64,000 bases of DNA from Varroa destructor (GCF_002443255.2 NW_019211455.1:22605126-22669125); one strand, 5' to 3'; counted from the first letter of the stretch, positions 39,601 through 54,104 are shown. Notes: a model not told the origin generated them from the letters alone. Translations and numbers: made by a program.

Positions 39601-41187
39601 GGATTACAGGAGAAAAAAGTGCACGAGATAGCAGACTACGACATTTTGCACTTTCTCTCGTACCATTTTTCAATACAATATTCAGTGCAAAATCACTTCT
39701 GTTATGTCGGGGCGGGGTGGGGGGGGGCTAGATTATTAGTAGGTTTCTAATGCTTCGGTGGTTTATACGATGTTTTCGTTAAGAGCTATTTTATGTTGCA
39801 GGTCACATTACCTGAGCTTATGCGTAGTTAGGTCTATTGACAGTTCCTTACGAAAATAGATAAGAGCTCTCTGTCTTCTAACGCTGGTCATTTTGCTACG
39901 GAGTGCCTTTGCTGAAGTGTTGACGAAGTATGTCACAGGACTGATCGAGGCTAGCACTGTCTGAGTACAAGTCCGACATAGGCAAACCGAAAAGGCTTAC
40001 TAGCAAGTCGCAGTATAATTATCTAGTTAATATGAAGATCCAAATCAAGCTTGGGCGTAATCGTAAGTCTTGGGCTTTTGTCGATCTTATTCCAAGAATT
40101 ATTATCGATTATGTATCCATTTGAGTGTTTTTGAAATTACATTTGTAGAAATAGATGATCATGTCGTTAGCGGAACATAACTTGGATACAGCATCTGCCA
40201 CTCGCTAAGCTAATTAGCGATGGCCAGAGGAGCCTTAGTTCGATATCATCCGGACTCATTCTGAGCCCCGATTAAAACAACATCCCTTCTATCGGGCATG
40301 AGTATATTAACAAATAGAAGAAGAACCAAATTACATCACCTAAACGGCATGCTCTCCTAAAAGTAAATCTGTTAGACAGTGTTTTATTTAATTTATAAAA
40401 GCTGATGAACTTTCTCTGCGATAAACATGAATACATAGGGAAAATTAAAAAAAAAAACCTAGCCAAGTTTTTCGCGCTAATCGTAAAACAATGGCCAGTC
40501 ATTGGATTGTCACCATGAGTAAGCTGTGTTACTTACTGCGTATTTATCCTTTGTGAATTGATATTGCTTAATATTCCAAAGTCGTCTGAATGCAAGATAA
40601 GCCACAATGTGGTCATTGTAAACTTCTTTTTTTTTTTTTCAATTAAACGAGCTATGAACTTTCAAGCTATTGGCCAATAATTGTTTACAAAAAAATCTAG
40701 CACTCTTCTTGTGAATAGGCGTAATTAATGAAGCTTTTGATTTGACTGATTCGTTTCCATAGGATCGAGTGACTTTTATGGAGAAAGCTTAAAAATTATT
40801 TTATAGAACATATGGAAATGAAACTAAATTTAGAAGGGAGTTTTTTGAGTTTGCAAATAATAAGATCAGTATCAAAATGGATGCTCTCCAGGATTCCGGA
40901 GATCAAAGGAAGAATACCTTAGCCGGCATCAGCTGACCCCTCCTGAAACAACGTTGTGTTCTAGGAGGAGAAGTTAGTCAATTGTTGATAAATTGAAAAA
41001 AATAATCAAATATAGGACTGACAAAATCGAGAGTTCTTCTGCGACTGCTACCCATTTTTTAGGGGCAATCTTGACCAGACCCGTCACTTCTTGAACTAGA
41101 AGATGCCATACGGACCAGTTGTCGCTGATCGCTGACACTGATCAGTCAATGTCAGGAAAATCTGAAACTCCTCAAATAAATTTCAGT
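36684..41187. other. unique DNA, no supported gene
   Basis: Short frames only. There is a G9 run at 39719-39727 and a T13 run at about 40627-40639. No RNA gene or dispersed repeat is recognised. Confidence 0.4.
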
Positions 41188-41233
41188 ATATCAAACATCC
41201 ATCTGAATAATTATTCAGATGGATGTTTGATAT
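41188..41233. repeat. perfect 46-bp palindrome with no loop
   Basis: The left arm (41188-41210, starting ATATCAAACATCCATC) is the exact reverse complement of 41211-41233, with the centre at AATAATTATT. The outer bases read TA-TCAAAC and GTTTGA-TA, which would fit TA target duplication around short terminal inverted repeats of a Tc1/mariner-like element reduced to its ends. That is inference. A T-rich tract follows directly, giving a hairpin-plus-T layout. Confidence 0.93.
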
Positions 41234-41266
41234 TTTTTTCTTTTTTTTTTCTTTTTTTTTTTTTTT
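41233..41266. repeat. T-rich tract next to the palindrome
   Basis: Three T runs are separated by single C residues, and the last is about 15 T. In Pol III terms such runs terminate transcription. They could equally be a reverse-oriented poly(A) tail. Confidence 0.9.
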
Positions 41267-41271
41267 CCTGA

Positions 41272-44200
41272 TTTTATTGGTCCACTAGTCTATTGTTTGA
41301 TCAAAAAAAGACACCTAACAACGCTTGAACGCAATGCATTTATATAAGAAATGTTAATGTTGACTTTGTTTGCCACTATTTTCTTTAATTCAAGAGTATT
41401 CGTAACTAAGTTGCTTCGTTGTTGGCAGCATAAAAGCAAACTATGCGTAAACCTATCTAAAGAACAAGGACCAGTTGGACATCCGACATTTATCACAAAA
41501 TATTATGATGCAACAAGGCCTTGGCATTTCTGCAAAAAGGTAATTTTTTTTTGTTTGATATTCGTTTACCATTTATCTTGCCCCCGCCATAACGAATAGA
41601 GGCAAATTATGGTTCTAGAAATCATCGAGAGGTATTTACCTAATACAGTGTTCAAATTTTGTTGTCTTTTAATACGGTTCTTATTCTATGAACATGTGGG
41701 CGCAATCCACATAGGGGCGATCTGGTCAGTACCATCTATTTCAGTCACAGCAGGCGGGTGGGCGGTCCGGTTTGAACGCTTAGGGTCTTCTTTTAGCAGA
41801 CTACGTGATTGACACACCTGAAATAGATCCTTGAGCCTTCGCAAATGCCAAGAAGAAACTACGGTATAAGGCAGGATTCTACAGGGTCAATATTACAGCT
41901 ATTCAGTGTTCAATTAGACAGGCCTGATAGGTTTCCAATCTATAATAAATCAATGATGGCTTATTTCTTATGAGACGTACATAATCAACAAGTGGCACTT
42001 ATTTGCCCTTTTATATATATTCTATTCGTTACTATTTTGACTGACGTTGGTCTAATGCGTAATGAAAAGACGAAGAGGTTCGCGTGTAAAATAAGCAAAG
42101 ACTGTGGTATACACAATATGGGTAATGGCTTGCGTATCTGGAACTCCCAATAGCAAAATAGAACATCTGACAATGTAACATGTTTACTTCTCTAAGTAAT
42201 ATTAGATAAATTCCATGTATTATGTTAGGATATTACCGATAGATACTACCGAGATCCCGTATGGTGTGACGAAATCTGACAGTAAAAAACTCATAGGAGT
42301 CTTCTTTTTTAAAGTTGTAAAGCACTTGATAAAATTAGAAAATGTAACCGACGTCGATATCGATAGTATGTTACTTGGAATAACTAATACTGGTTCTTTG
42401 GATATATATATATTCTAATTTTATCAAACGCTTTACATATGTACCACGGCGTCAGTCATTACTAATCAGACGATTGTTCAGAGTAAGAGATAATGCAGCT
42501 GCGTAAGGCCATTCACAAATAACCAACGTGGAATGATGCATCGTTCGAATAGGTTGCCTGTTTAGTTAATAGAAGACTTTCGTATATATATATATATGTA
42601 GTAGGTAGCTATTCATTTACGCGCCAATCCGGCAAATGTCCTTCACGCCCCTTCAATTTAACGGTTATATATTGCCTGTCAGGTAACTTTCATCCTTTCA
42701 TTGTATTTGGTGCAAGCACTTTTATGAGCTGCTCAAAAAAGGTATTCCTTAAAATCACTTAAGTTAATTTTGTCTGTTTATATCATTAAATTTTAAGAAA
42801 ATGTAATTTTTTGAGTATCATTAAGAAGCTCGTGTCGTGATTTCGAGAAATTGTAAAATATAAAGTCTCTAGTGATTAAAAAAAATTGACTATAGATACT
42901 CACGAGATAACTTTTCCATATTGGTATGTAAGTGCACTTCGAAGCTATTGTATTAGCGTGAATATGGAGATACGAGAAAGTTAAGAACGATGACATAAGA
43001 AGTACGAGCAACGAGATAGTACTTAGGAGTTTTACTAGAATTCGATGAGGCTGACCTTCATGCGTATCACCTTTGATGCAATTCCTTTTTTAAAAATGAT
43101 GAACATCCTTACAATTATTGAAGGAACTTGCAATTCGGCATATCGTTGCTGACAGTGGCCACTTTAGAATATGCTTCTATCTGAACTTATAGCCCAAACA
43201 GGCCTTCTCTGGAGGCTGTGAGTTTCTGGCTCAAGGATAGCCACACCCACCTCAGGTGGTCATGAAGTAAGGCGTAGCGTGGCGTGGAGTAATGTCAACC
43301 AGCCAACGGATGGGTCCCTTTTAATTTTGAACATCAAGTACTGAAAGCAAAAACGGCAAGGCTATTTTAAAAAAGAATAACTATGCCACCCTTATAACAC
43401 TATCATATAGCGACGTAGGGAATAAATAAAGAAATCTAATATTTTGCAGGATAATAATAACTTGCAGGAACCGAACTGTTTTCTGTAAGATTTGATTGAA
43501 AATACGGTTAAAAATTAATTTTTGGATATACTCCACGACGAAGTCACATGCTGTTAAGCTTAGCTGTCCCTTCGCTGGCTTAAACAGAAGCCCTTTTCAC
43601 GTTGCCACCCTGTCTCGATGAAGACATAATTTTATAGTAATTTGGCGACAAGTTGCGCTAGAAGCGACCTTTTCTAGTCACACAAATTTTGTAGCACTTA
43701 ATTTTCTATTAAGGTAGTTGATCTTTGGAGCAGTATTCGATAGAGTTCTACAACGGTGAATTTGTTCGAACGTTTAAATATTGAATTGCGAATTTCCAAC
43801 GAACGTAGTCTATTGAGAATAACTTGAAACGCATGAGGCTTAGCACATTAATCGGCGAACTCTATAGCCAAGTTTGGATTGCAGCAAACGTCCCAGATTA
43901 TGGTTACTCCGAGAAAAGTTTGCGAAATTTAATTGCAGTTTTCCTCGAAAGCGAAAGTGGTTTAAGGCATCATGCCTTGTTTATGTCCTAGCTCTGTGCC
44001 TCAAATCTATTTGATAAGGTTAATATCTTATTATGGAACTGGAATTATTTTTCAATTTAACAAAATTGCGAAGTAAGTTTTTTATTATCGAACGATTAGA
44101 ATATTGACCTCCTGACCATATCACTTTATAAATAATAAGTTAAAATTATGCGGATCCAAAAAAGGCAAATAGATAATTTGCCCCATTTGTATTCTCGTTT

Positions 44201-47200
44201 GGTTTACTTCAAATTTGAGGTGGTCAGAAGCGCAATGATCATCATTTTTCTAACGCCTAAGAACAACTAATGGAGAAAATTTTCCTAGAGCGCTTGCTAC
44301 ATCACTCGATCGTGGTAGCCAGCTACTGGGACGGCTTGCAGTAGTAATGAAAAAGCAAAAACCAATCCTAGCTAATGCTGCCAAGTCGTTAAATCAAGTA
44401 TCCTACGAACGCTCTACTCCAACTAGACGTCCCGTAGTCAATTGCCACGGAACTTCTCTATATAATAGTTTAGTCTTGTCGACATATCTGCTACTTCTTA
44501 TCGGTCCTGTTCGTAAACGATGTGGTTCAGTATAGACGTGACGGACAATGCCCCAGAGGCATGGAAAGTCATTGATGGCATAGGAACACTCTTTCCTGGA
44601 GTCTTTCAAGTGCGGCCGATAACGGAGTAAACACGGGTTGTACTTCTCTTCTGCGATGCGAATGTGCCAGCAAGGCGTAGAACCTGCATTAAAGCTGAAA
44701 TAATCTTAGATGATCTTTGCCCTAGGGTGCTGTGTCAAGGGTGTCGTTGAATCTAACCCATTGAGTCTGCACCATTACAAATTAGTAAACAACTTCAGCA
44801 ATAGCTCCGAGGGAATACTTCTTACAATCGAAAAAGCCTTCTCAGGCCTGATGTGCTACAGCTGTTACTTTCGAAATCTCTTGTCGATATCGATGAAGCG
44901 ACCACCAATAGGAGCAGACTCGACAACAACCATTCCTTAGAACGTTCAGACGTGTGCACTTACTAATACTGACATAAATATGACTCATATATGATGAGCC
45001 ATTGTTTAATGAGACACCTGCCGTAGGCTTTTCGAGGTGTCTTTTTCTATAACGAACCGTCGTTAGTTACAGGAAGGCGCACCTCGCTCGCGTGAAGTGT
45101 GCACCTCTGAACGAAATCTTCGAAATGACCTCCAAATTCCCGCCTTTTGGACGATCTTAAGGGGTTTAGTTTTAATAAAGCGTTCCAGATTTAGTTTAGT
45201 GTTATATCATAGGTCTCTTTTGATTCTAAATTTAGTGATATTTAACGTTATATGCGGTTACCTACTGTTTTGATAGTGTACTTACAGAATCGCTCAACTG
45301 GCTTTATTTAATCGAAACTAGCATCTGGCATCCCTAAGCCACTTACGTATTACGATCAACTTAACCCACCGCAAAGCTACTAGCTGACACAACGCGAGCA
45401 TGTATATCGCTGATTTTTTAGACGTATTGACAAACAGACCTCACAGTAACAATTGTATGTGCTTACTAAAATGTGTGGATCTTCTACGATTTCGAGTCCA
45501 AGAAATCTGTTTACTCAGAATGTGGCAAAGTCGTTTTGAACGAGCGTCTGCACGTTGACGCGAGATAAAAATAACGTTCTTGAACTTACTTTTCTCTGCC
45601 ACTTAGTTTCACCATGTTGGTTGGCAACGCTGCTGACAGACGATAGTGATGATGATGATGATTTTAAGGGCATAAATCGGTGCCATGGTGCCAAATCGCC
45701 TATGTCTAATTGATATCCATCCGAGACGAAAACTGTGAGAAACGAAGGTCAACTGTAGGTGGCCTTCAAAAAATATATGTCCAACAATCACCAATGTATT
45801 CGTTGCTCGGTACTATACCATTTTCACTCAAAGGATAGAATAGAAAAAAGACCAGTCCTGACATTAGGGACTGGGCAGGTCCACTATAACAATGTCAACG
45901 AAGTCAAGTTACGCGAAGTACCACTAATCGACCAAGAAGAAATTAAAACGACGACGAACTACAGTGTAGCTATCATTTAAGCCATGGTAAAATGATTTTA
46001 GCAGATTACTTTTGACTATCATTTCCATTTTCCAATCGACACGGCCAATGAAAAAATACGTGCTACGGTTTGCTACCCAGATATGAAGGAGGATGACCGT
46101 AGTGTTAGCATTTCTTTTGTTCGACGCTTTTATTATTATTATTATAACATATTCTGTTTCCTGCCAATCTCGTTTCGACAATTTCTTGACAACTGGGCGC
46201 TGACTCTACGCCGGACCCCGTCTAACAATATGAAACTATCGATTATCGTACACAGTAGGATGTCACTCGCATTTGAGAAAGCAAGGTAGGCCGTGCGTCC
46301 ACAAGAGCTAATACCGGGTGCGATTTTAGATATACGGAGGATATGACCATATGCGCATACGTGTTGCAAAGCTACAGTTACTCCCACCTTAACAAGTGAG
46401 ATATGAAACTATACGGCATAATACATAATCATAATAATTACATTGTACTGATGCCATATATATGGAACAGAAGTGTGCAGGACAAAGTCACGAGTAAGAA
46501 TCGTTTGCATGGGAAAGTGATAACAACTTCTCTATTTCTTTAAGCCGGAAAATACGGAGCGTTTCGCAGTGGTTGCCCCGTACTTTCTCAGTTCAGCATC
46601 GTTTTACTTGAGTAACGATCACTTAGAGGTATAAATTAATGTCTTTGGCTATACTGTGCGAAGTATTCGTTGAACGAACCTTCGCGGTTACTCACCGTCT
46701 AGTCAACAAGACCCAATCCGAAAAAGACCCAGGCAGGAAATACGATACGAGGCCAGCTGGCCTAAAGGCAGTATTTTTTTATTTTGCCAACTCATGTTCT
46801 CTAGAAGTACACATTAGACAAAGGAGTCCCTGTGCTGTAAATGCGTAAGGCTATGTCGAGATAACACTGCGGCTATAGGGTAGATTAGGATTTGAAATTT
46901 CATCTCAGTAAGTAGAAGCCGATTTGATAACGATACCCCGTTTGATTCAACACGTGTTGTCAACTACGTGACCGGCTAACAAATTCTCTGTTACCGTTAT
47001 GTCAGTCATTGTTAATCACAGTGCTTCCTTGATACGCACACAGGAAGTGAGCGACCCCATTCGATTTGTCCTTTTCGACCAACCTGTGACTGAGGCTTGT
47101 TGGCGTTAGTGATGGTTGCATAACAGCTCCATGCCGTTTGCCGAGATGCTTTTTCATTCATGAGAAAAATTAGCTGAGTGTGAAGTTTTTATTGAGATAG

Positions 47201-47574
47201 TAAAATCGCGATGTTTGATATTTGACTTTATTTTATGTTTACGTATTCACATAGATAAAGAATCTGAAAATAAGAGCAGAAAGAATCAAAACCCAGTCGC
47301 CTTCCTCTGGGCCCATATGAACAACATTGACCATTATGGGTCAGCACCTTCTGCGAAAACTGAAGGAACCTTAACTGAATGAACTGCAAGCTGAAAGAAA
47401 ATGCGCAGTACAGATAAAGGAAATACTAGTATCATAAACCAGAAACCAATCTTACTTTTACTAGGGATAACCTCATAGGATAACCTTCAATGGAAATGTA
47501 AGAACCAAAGTGGCATGGCGTCCAAATGTCTAAAATACGAATAGTCGCACAGAGATCATCGTGCAGCTTGTTCG

Positions 47575-47575
<1 letters not shown>
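41272..47575. other. unique AT-rich DNA with small trinucleotide repeats
   Basis: Contains (GAT)5 at 45648-45662, (TAT)n at 46129-46145 and a short (TA)n near 42583-42597. Frames reach only about 85 codons, with no motif. Nothing else is supported. Confidence 0.4.
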
Positions 47576-47618
<43 letters not shown>

Positions 47619-47630
47619 TATATATATATA
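47576..47630. repeat. (TA)n microsatellite with one phase slip
   Basis: About 55 bp of TA repeat interrupted once by AA near 47611. Confidence 0.95.
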
Positions 47631-50600
47631 CAAATGAATGCTAGAGATTACAAAAGATCTAGGGTTTAATTGGTGGGCACCAGAAGGGTACCAAAACTGT
47701 GAAGTCATTAACATAATTCTCTATCATTAACAAAGGTATGCGCATATATCAAAGATTATGGCATAGGGGTTAGATCATAGCATATCTAGCTTTGCATATG
47801 AAGCGAGAAGATCAACTGCTGTAAGCTTATTTTCTAAGCGAGACGATGGTTGTTACCTTACTTAGGTGAAGACTTTTGGCACGTACCTCGAGTCATTGAC
47901 TGTTTGAGAACCGCATGCACGCTATTTTTAGTTTATATATTTATTTCGCCTGCCATTCATTAGCTTGTTAATTTTAATTTGGCAGGTTAATTAGAATTAC
48001 CCCAACCAACAGCTCTAACGTAATAGTTATTAAGGATGTCATAGACTCATTGAAAGTGTAGAGGACAATGAGTCTTAGAAGTGCACGAAGCAATTCGAAC
48101 ATAAGCACCCCTAAGTGGCTGCCACTCAACTATTGACAACGTACGGAAAATCACCTTAACATCGACTGCCGGGTGAACTCCTTTCAATTTCTGAGTATGT
48201 CGCGCATCGGGCAAAATAGTAGATTACTAGGAGCTGCTTGAGTCAATGTAGTGAAATTAGAAAAAGCTCGTGGGCCTCTTAACTAATGTTGGTTCTACGC
48301 TTTGCAATAGCGCTGTGATTTTAATCACCCCCATATGCTTTATGTCGCGACATATTTCTGTCCAGTTTAGATGCCCTCAGTCGATACTACAAACGAAAAC
48401 GAGCGTTCCAAGCACATGCCGCTTACGCAGGTAACAACTATTAAGTTTTCTGCCATAATGCCGCATTCTAATCCCAATTCGAAATTTGAATAGGCAACGA
48501 CAACTTCAACTTGAACAATTGAACAATCCAATTGTCTGAGGCATTATGTATGCACAGTTTCAGACAACTAACATTGTTCTGTACTGCCCTTGAAATAATA
48601 TAACATACCCTAAGCTACGTTCTCCATGTAACTTCATACGGTGGATGCCTAGAATTGATGATACCTACTGGTTTTTCGATGAAATCAAGAAACCTCACAA
48701 AATCTATTTTAACATAAAATCGTTCTATGCTAAGGGCTTAGTTAATTTTGGTTTTTAGCCAACCTTGCATATATAATTGGGTTTTTTTTTGTAACCCACA
48801 TATCTTAGGACATCGAATACGTTCGGCCCAGTTAGCTATGCATCCGTTAGCGTGGCCAAGACGTTTGTCAAGCTCTGATGTGTGCATTTGCTTAAGTTGT
48901 CCCTCGCTAGCAAAGCTAGCGCATGTAGATTAGGTACGCCTTTGGATGTTTCATAACATGCCTACACCGTTTGAAATGCTATGCCCCCGCGGCGATCAAT
49001 AATCCATGTTGTTCCACGTCATACGTTCTAATGAAGCCTTTATCTTATGCCCTCGGAGTGGCAAGGACTATTGGTTATTCATAAGTAGGAAGTCCATACG
49101 ACAAGCCATGAATCACTCTAATACTCATTGCTACCTACTGATTTTATTAATGAATTATGTCACTGATTTGAATGAACCTCATTCAACTACTGTAGGTAGC
49201 GATTATCACGTGCAATTTAATTAGCAAGCTTGATAATCTATCGCTTATCGCAGGATTAGCATTCATGGGGAACAGCTGACTCTATAAGTTCTTAAAATTG
49301 GGAAACTGAAAAAGCTATCAGTTCACGCAGTTGTCGAGCTATGCAGAGTTAGTACAACTGATGCAGACATCGACCTGGGCCAATGGGAGCGCGTGAGCAC
49401 TTGTGGGTTGGTTTATTATAAACATATGTTTGTTGAATAACATCTGGCCTAGTTAGTGACCTAGAAAGCTGCAGGACACCTAAGCCTTTTTACATAGGCG
49501 CAAGGCCAATTATCAATTCTAAATCCAATCCATTATAGAGCTGTTGATTAGACAGAGTCTCAAAGGGTAAGCCTCTGATTGTTTCCGCAACGTGATTCGT
49601 GCCCGAACCGCTACTTGCTCGGCTAAGAATTTTATTGATATTAAAAATCAAGAACGATTTCCACAAAGAGGGAGCGCTTTTATTCCTTATGAACTTTAAA
49701 AAAGTCCAGTTTAACTTGGCAATGGGTTGCCTGCACTTCCTCTTGGGTAGTTGCTCCCGCTACCGACAGTCGTAAGGTCCATTTCCTTGAACATCCCTAC
49801 TGCCTCTGCTCTCACAGAATCTTTTGCTTCTAACGTTTTCCTTGATCGATAGTAATTGCAGGTAAAGTTAGCACGCTAAAACCTCCTCTTAGCGAAAATG
49901 AAGAGGAAGAGCTTTATGTTTATTATTTACTGCAGTAGATCTACGCGCTTAAGATTATGTAAAAATATGACGTATATAGATTCGGTTTAGTAATCAGGTT
50001 CTGAAGCAAATATTATACTCACAGTGCAGCGTGAATCGTTGATTGCAGCAAAAATGAACGGGAAAAATTTAATGTACAAAATGTATATATGTGTAAGCTG
50101 CGTTCAGAGCGGGCAGTGAGTGTGTGCGACCTTGGGAATAAACTCGAAAGACGAATCTTATCAAAATATTATCAATCCGAACCATCTATCTGTGCTAGAA
50201 TAAATAGTCTGAAGCTCTTACTTCCATTCTATGGGCATATTAACTCCACAAACATGTCTGAATACATAAGGCATACATCTGTACAAAGAGAACTCTAAGC
50301 TATGTCTAAAATAATGTCTCTCGTCCCTTGTCTCATTTCTCCGGAAGGGCCAAATGTTTGCTTGAAGACCTCGTAGCACCTCAGAGTCCAATTTAAGAGG
50401 TTTATACACTACTGGCTACGGGTAAAAATAGCAAGAATATGGCTGATTCATAAGCGGTAAGCTACTGTAGCAGATTCTCTGTCCTACTAATTACATATAA
50501 ATCGATGTTTATAAGCTAGCCTAAAATAGTACGAACCAAACATGAACGCTTTTTCTCATGACTCCTACATTTGCTAGTACCGTTGATTTACGTGAGCAGA

Positions 50601-51477
50601 GACCAGTAAGAAAAAATTCATCAAGTGAAAAAAACAGGCTGAAATTGAACCTCTAAAACAAATGCCCATATCTTGTCTAGTGGTGCTTGCATGTCAAGGG
50701 GCAAAAACTGTTTAGAAATTTACCCGATCGAACTTACAGCCTTAATGGGTACCAAGTGTCATCGACAACGAACTAGATACTTGAACGTTTAACTTGAATC
50801 CCTGTAGTAGGATGCGTATCTACTGCGGGCTCAAAGAAGGTGGGTTTAATCCTAATAAGATGCATTAAATAAAGCACAAACATTTATAATCGTAGTGGGA
50901 AACTGCTATTATATAATGGCTATACAATCATCACCGCATACTAACTATGTAGTCCTGCCCAGTATCTCTCGGAATTACAGTTGCCACGATTAGTGCCACA
51001 GTGAATGAGCACGGCCGTTTTATCGTCTGCTATAATTAAGTGCCATTTATAGTAGTCTGACAAAAGAGCATTTAAGTGACACTGTTCCCTTAAACTATAA
51101 ATCTTTAGATACACTTTGTTTACTTACACGAATTATGTTATTCTTGACACTAGTCATGGCCTGTCCGGTATCTGCCCAGAAAATAATTATTCCCATCATC
51201 CACACTCCTTACCAGAGCAGGCGCGGTTAGAGATGGAAGAAACAGTGACTTTTTGTTCCCAGTCAACACACGGTTACCACTCCACTTGAATTGAATTTTA
51301 CAAGTGGTCGAGTGTACCGGTTTACGCGCAGAATCTAGAAAACGTAATGGCGGGACAGGCCTTGGTGTAGGGAATGAAACGCAATCAAAGGAAACAGCTG
51401 CGTCGAGGTCCTCTAAAAGATGACTCATACAAATGACATTAATATCTATTAGTACAAACAATAGTGTTATGCGGGTG
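47631..51477. other. unique AT-rich DNA, no supported gene
   Basis: The longest frame is the minus strand 51150-51461, which extends upstream to about 125 codons without a start. It has no recognisable domain, and that length is expected by chance here. Confidence 0.4.
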
Positions 51478-51498
51478 AACAGGTCTACCAGACCTGTT
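51478..51498. repeat. short hairpin, 9-bp arms
   Basis: AACAGGTCT pairs perfectly with AGACCTGTT around the 3-nt loop ACC. No known element is associated with it. Confidence 0.6.
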
Positions 51499-52258
51499 TG
51501 AATATATAAACGCGCAATCGGTAACTAGTCGTTGTCCCAGTAGCCCCTAACTACTACAAACGCTTCCTGATCCAACCACGAGCTTAAAATGCTCACCGTC
51601 TCTTCGCAAGCCCGACTGAACTTGGTTTCCCTTCTTACCAACGAAAAATTATCAACGAAGCATGCATAAAATAGGCAAATCCGATATGACAATATCTGAA
51701 CTAAACGTTATGCTTTGGTGTGCACTAATAGCATATATTTCTCTGTTGAAAAAATTAATAGACAACCCCAAAAGGTACTGTGCTTTCGCGGTACCTTGTG
51801 GGTACTGCAAAAAGTACAATACCTTTGTTTTTTTCACTTTCTGTATCAACGTGACATAAAACGGTAGAGGATCGAGTGCTTAATTTCGAGAGTGTGTTTA
51901 TTTGTTACTGATACCTCATTTTGGAAATTGTCGCCACTTTGTTTGTAAATGAATAGCATCTTAGTTGCCGTTTCGTTGGCATGAGTTTAGGCACTGGCCA
52001 GTCGTAAGTGCACTATGCGATCTGAAATGTTTTGTTGTCATCTCCAGGTGACAATTCGAATGACGGTGACTAGTTTATAGCAGACGTTTGTGACGGGGAA
52101 CAATTAAGATTACTTGTACGAAAACGTTTTTTTCTGAACATGTTTTTTGCACACTGTTGTCTCGACAGTGCCGGTCAATTAAGCTAAATTCGAAACAAGC
52201 CTGCTCTTGTCCATACCTGAACTTAGGTCGCATGGGATCACCGTGCAATTGTTACTAG

Positions 52259-52472
52259 GAATCACGAACGAGGTCCTTTCGAATCCTCTTATTGGATACA
52301 ACAGCGACAACTAACAGACTTGTTTTTAAGACGATCCTTGTCACGAGCATTTTGATCTTCATTCTCAACAGAAGGGCGCGCTCTTCGAGGATAATACCTT
52401 TAACTGGGACAAATTCAACTGGTCAAGTTAGCTTCGCAAATCGAGGCCCCATAGGCGGAAACGCCACATGCG
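52259..52472 (+). CDS. candidate exon encoding a membrane-anchor-like segment
   Basis: An acceptor-like TTGTTACTAG (ending 52258) and a consensus donor TGCG/GTGAGT (52473) bound 71 codons plus one base with no stop. The peptide has a hydrophobic stretch LVFKTILVTSILIFIL followed by the basic NRRARSSR, as in a single-pass membrane anchor, then a Gly/Asn-rich part. 66% of first positions are purine. There is no in-frame ATG, so it would have to be an internal exon. No family is recognised. Confidence 0.18.
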
Positions 52473-53086
52473 GTGAGTCCACATACAAGCATCCTAGACG
52501 CGAAAGACTCACGTCGCCAACGAAAATCTAAAAAAAGAGAGGAAGCCTTCAAAGTAACTAGTGAAGCGAACGCTGTACAAGCTTCCGTGGAAAAGCTCCA
52601 GCCCTCAAAGCTAGCGGCACAATATTGACGATATGCCAAGATGTATAATGCAACGTTAACAGGTTGCAACTAGCCGTAACCATAATGTCGTTAGCACTGA
52701 CAAAAATTGTATGGGGCTGTTGCGGAGCGAACAGCCATACTGCTAATCCGCGTCCTTTCGTGTCCAATTTGGGTCACGCCCGCCTGTTGTAGAGGGCTGC
52801 TTTGAAGGTGTGCATTAAATCGCAGACATAGTACTCGTCTGCGCTATCGGGTAAAGATACTTGTAATGAAATCGTCTCTATGTTCCTGTGCTAAAAACGC
52901 AGTCGCAAAAGTTCCGAGTGTTGTTCCGTAAAAATTCAGGGAATTCGCATAAGAAATTTATTGGCACGCCAGATGGACTTCGTGAATCGACCGCCGACCG
53001 ATAAATAGAAAGCTGTCAGGATATGCGCCTTACCTAATAAGGACACGCGAGATCTACTACTTTTTGTAGCTGTTTCATGCTTTGAG

Positions 53087-53222
53087 TTTTAAGTCCGGTA
53101 TATCCGTTAAGCATTCCATCACACGGCTGGCTCCCGGTTCGAGATGAAATGTGTTTATGCCCGATCGCAACGTGTCCTTAAAATTAGCAGACAAATACTT
53201 TACCCATTAGGCTACACCTGGT
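53087..53222 (-). mobile_element. tRNA-derived SINE, full-length-looking copy
   Basis: Read on the minus strand, the head carries an A-box-like TAGCCTAATGGG (plus 53203-53214). The body has GGACACGT, then GGGAGCCAGCCGTGTGATGG and TTAACGGATATACCGG, and it ends ACTTAAAA (plus 53087). The end matches the copies at 59655 and 62497. The B box is degraded. With its plus-strand relative at 16.1 kb it defines the family from end to end, about 136 bp. Confidence 0.72.
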
Positions 53223-54104
53223 AACTGGTAAAAAATAAAATACAAAATAGTAATTTTGAATGTGGCAGAGCAGTCGTTACGAGTAGATAATGACAGTTTG
53301 ACGGCTGTCATTAGTAAGCACGATGTCTTTAATGATTATAGGGTAAATGGTAAACCGGCGTTGGATAATTTTAAGAAATTCCCCAACATATGTGTTTTTT
53401 TTTGTTTATACTAATACATTGTTGCCAATTGAGACAACAAATAGACAAAAAAAAAATGCAACACAAAAACACCCTTAGAATGCGAAGGAAATCACTGTAA
53501 ATTTAGATATGTCACAGTGCAAAAGCATTTTAAAAAGCCGTATTTAAACACTGAGCGCCACAGGCATTGGACACTTAAGCTCAAGTTGGTTTCTCAATTG
53601 GGGCTCTTATATTTATGTCAAATTATAAATCGATTGATAACTGTGCCTTTTTTTAGTACTCAGATGTGATCTTACTAGAAAATGATTGGCAGAATATTTT
53701 TACAGATTAAAAACATGCGTTTGTCAGAACACATGATCCACAGACCGGTATACGACAGTCAAGGCTTTGCAACGATGCGATTACGGGCATAGGCTTATCG
53801 ATGGCGCTCGAAAGGTGAACTATATTCAATAATCGAACCTTTAGACGTAACAGCAACCGGTACGAAGTGACTGATAACGCATCCCACCATAATGAAAACA
53901 CCTGTCCATATTCTTCGAGAAAGTTTACCCAGAAAAGCTCATTTACTCAGGATCAAAGGTTGTTTTAATGCCTTCGGCCATTTCTAGCGCATCCTTTCAA
54001 AAATAAAACTCTTCAAAAAGCGTCAAGGACCTGCCCCCCAGTACAAAATTTTGGCCAGGGTGATCTCTGCTGGGCATATCTGAGGCTTTTCCAACAGATC
54101 GATA

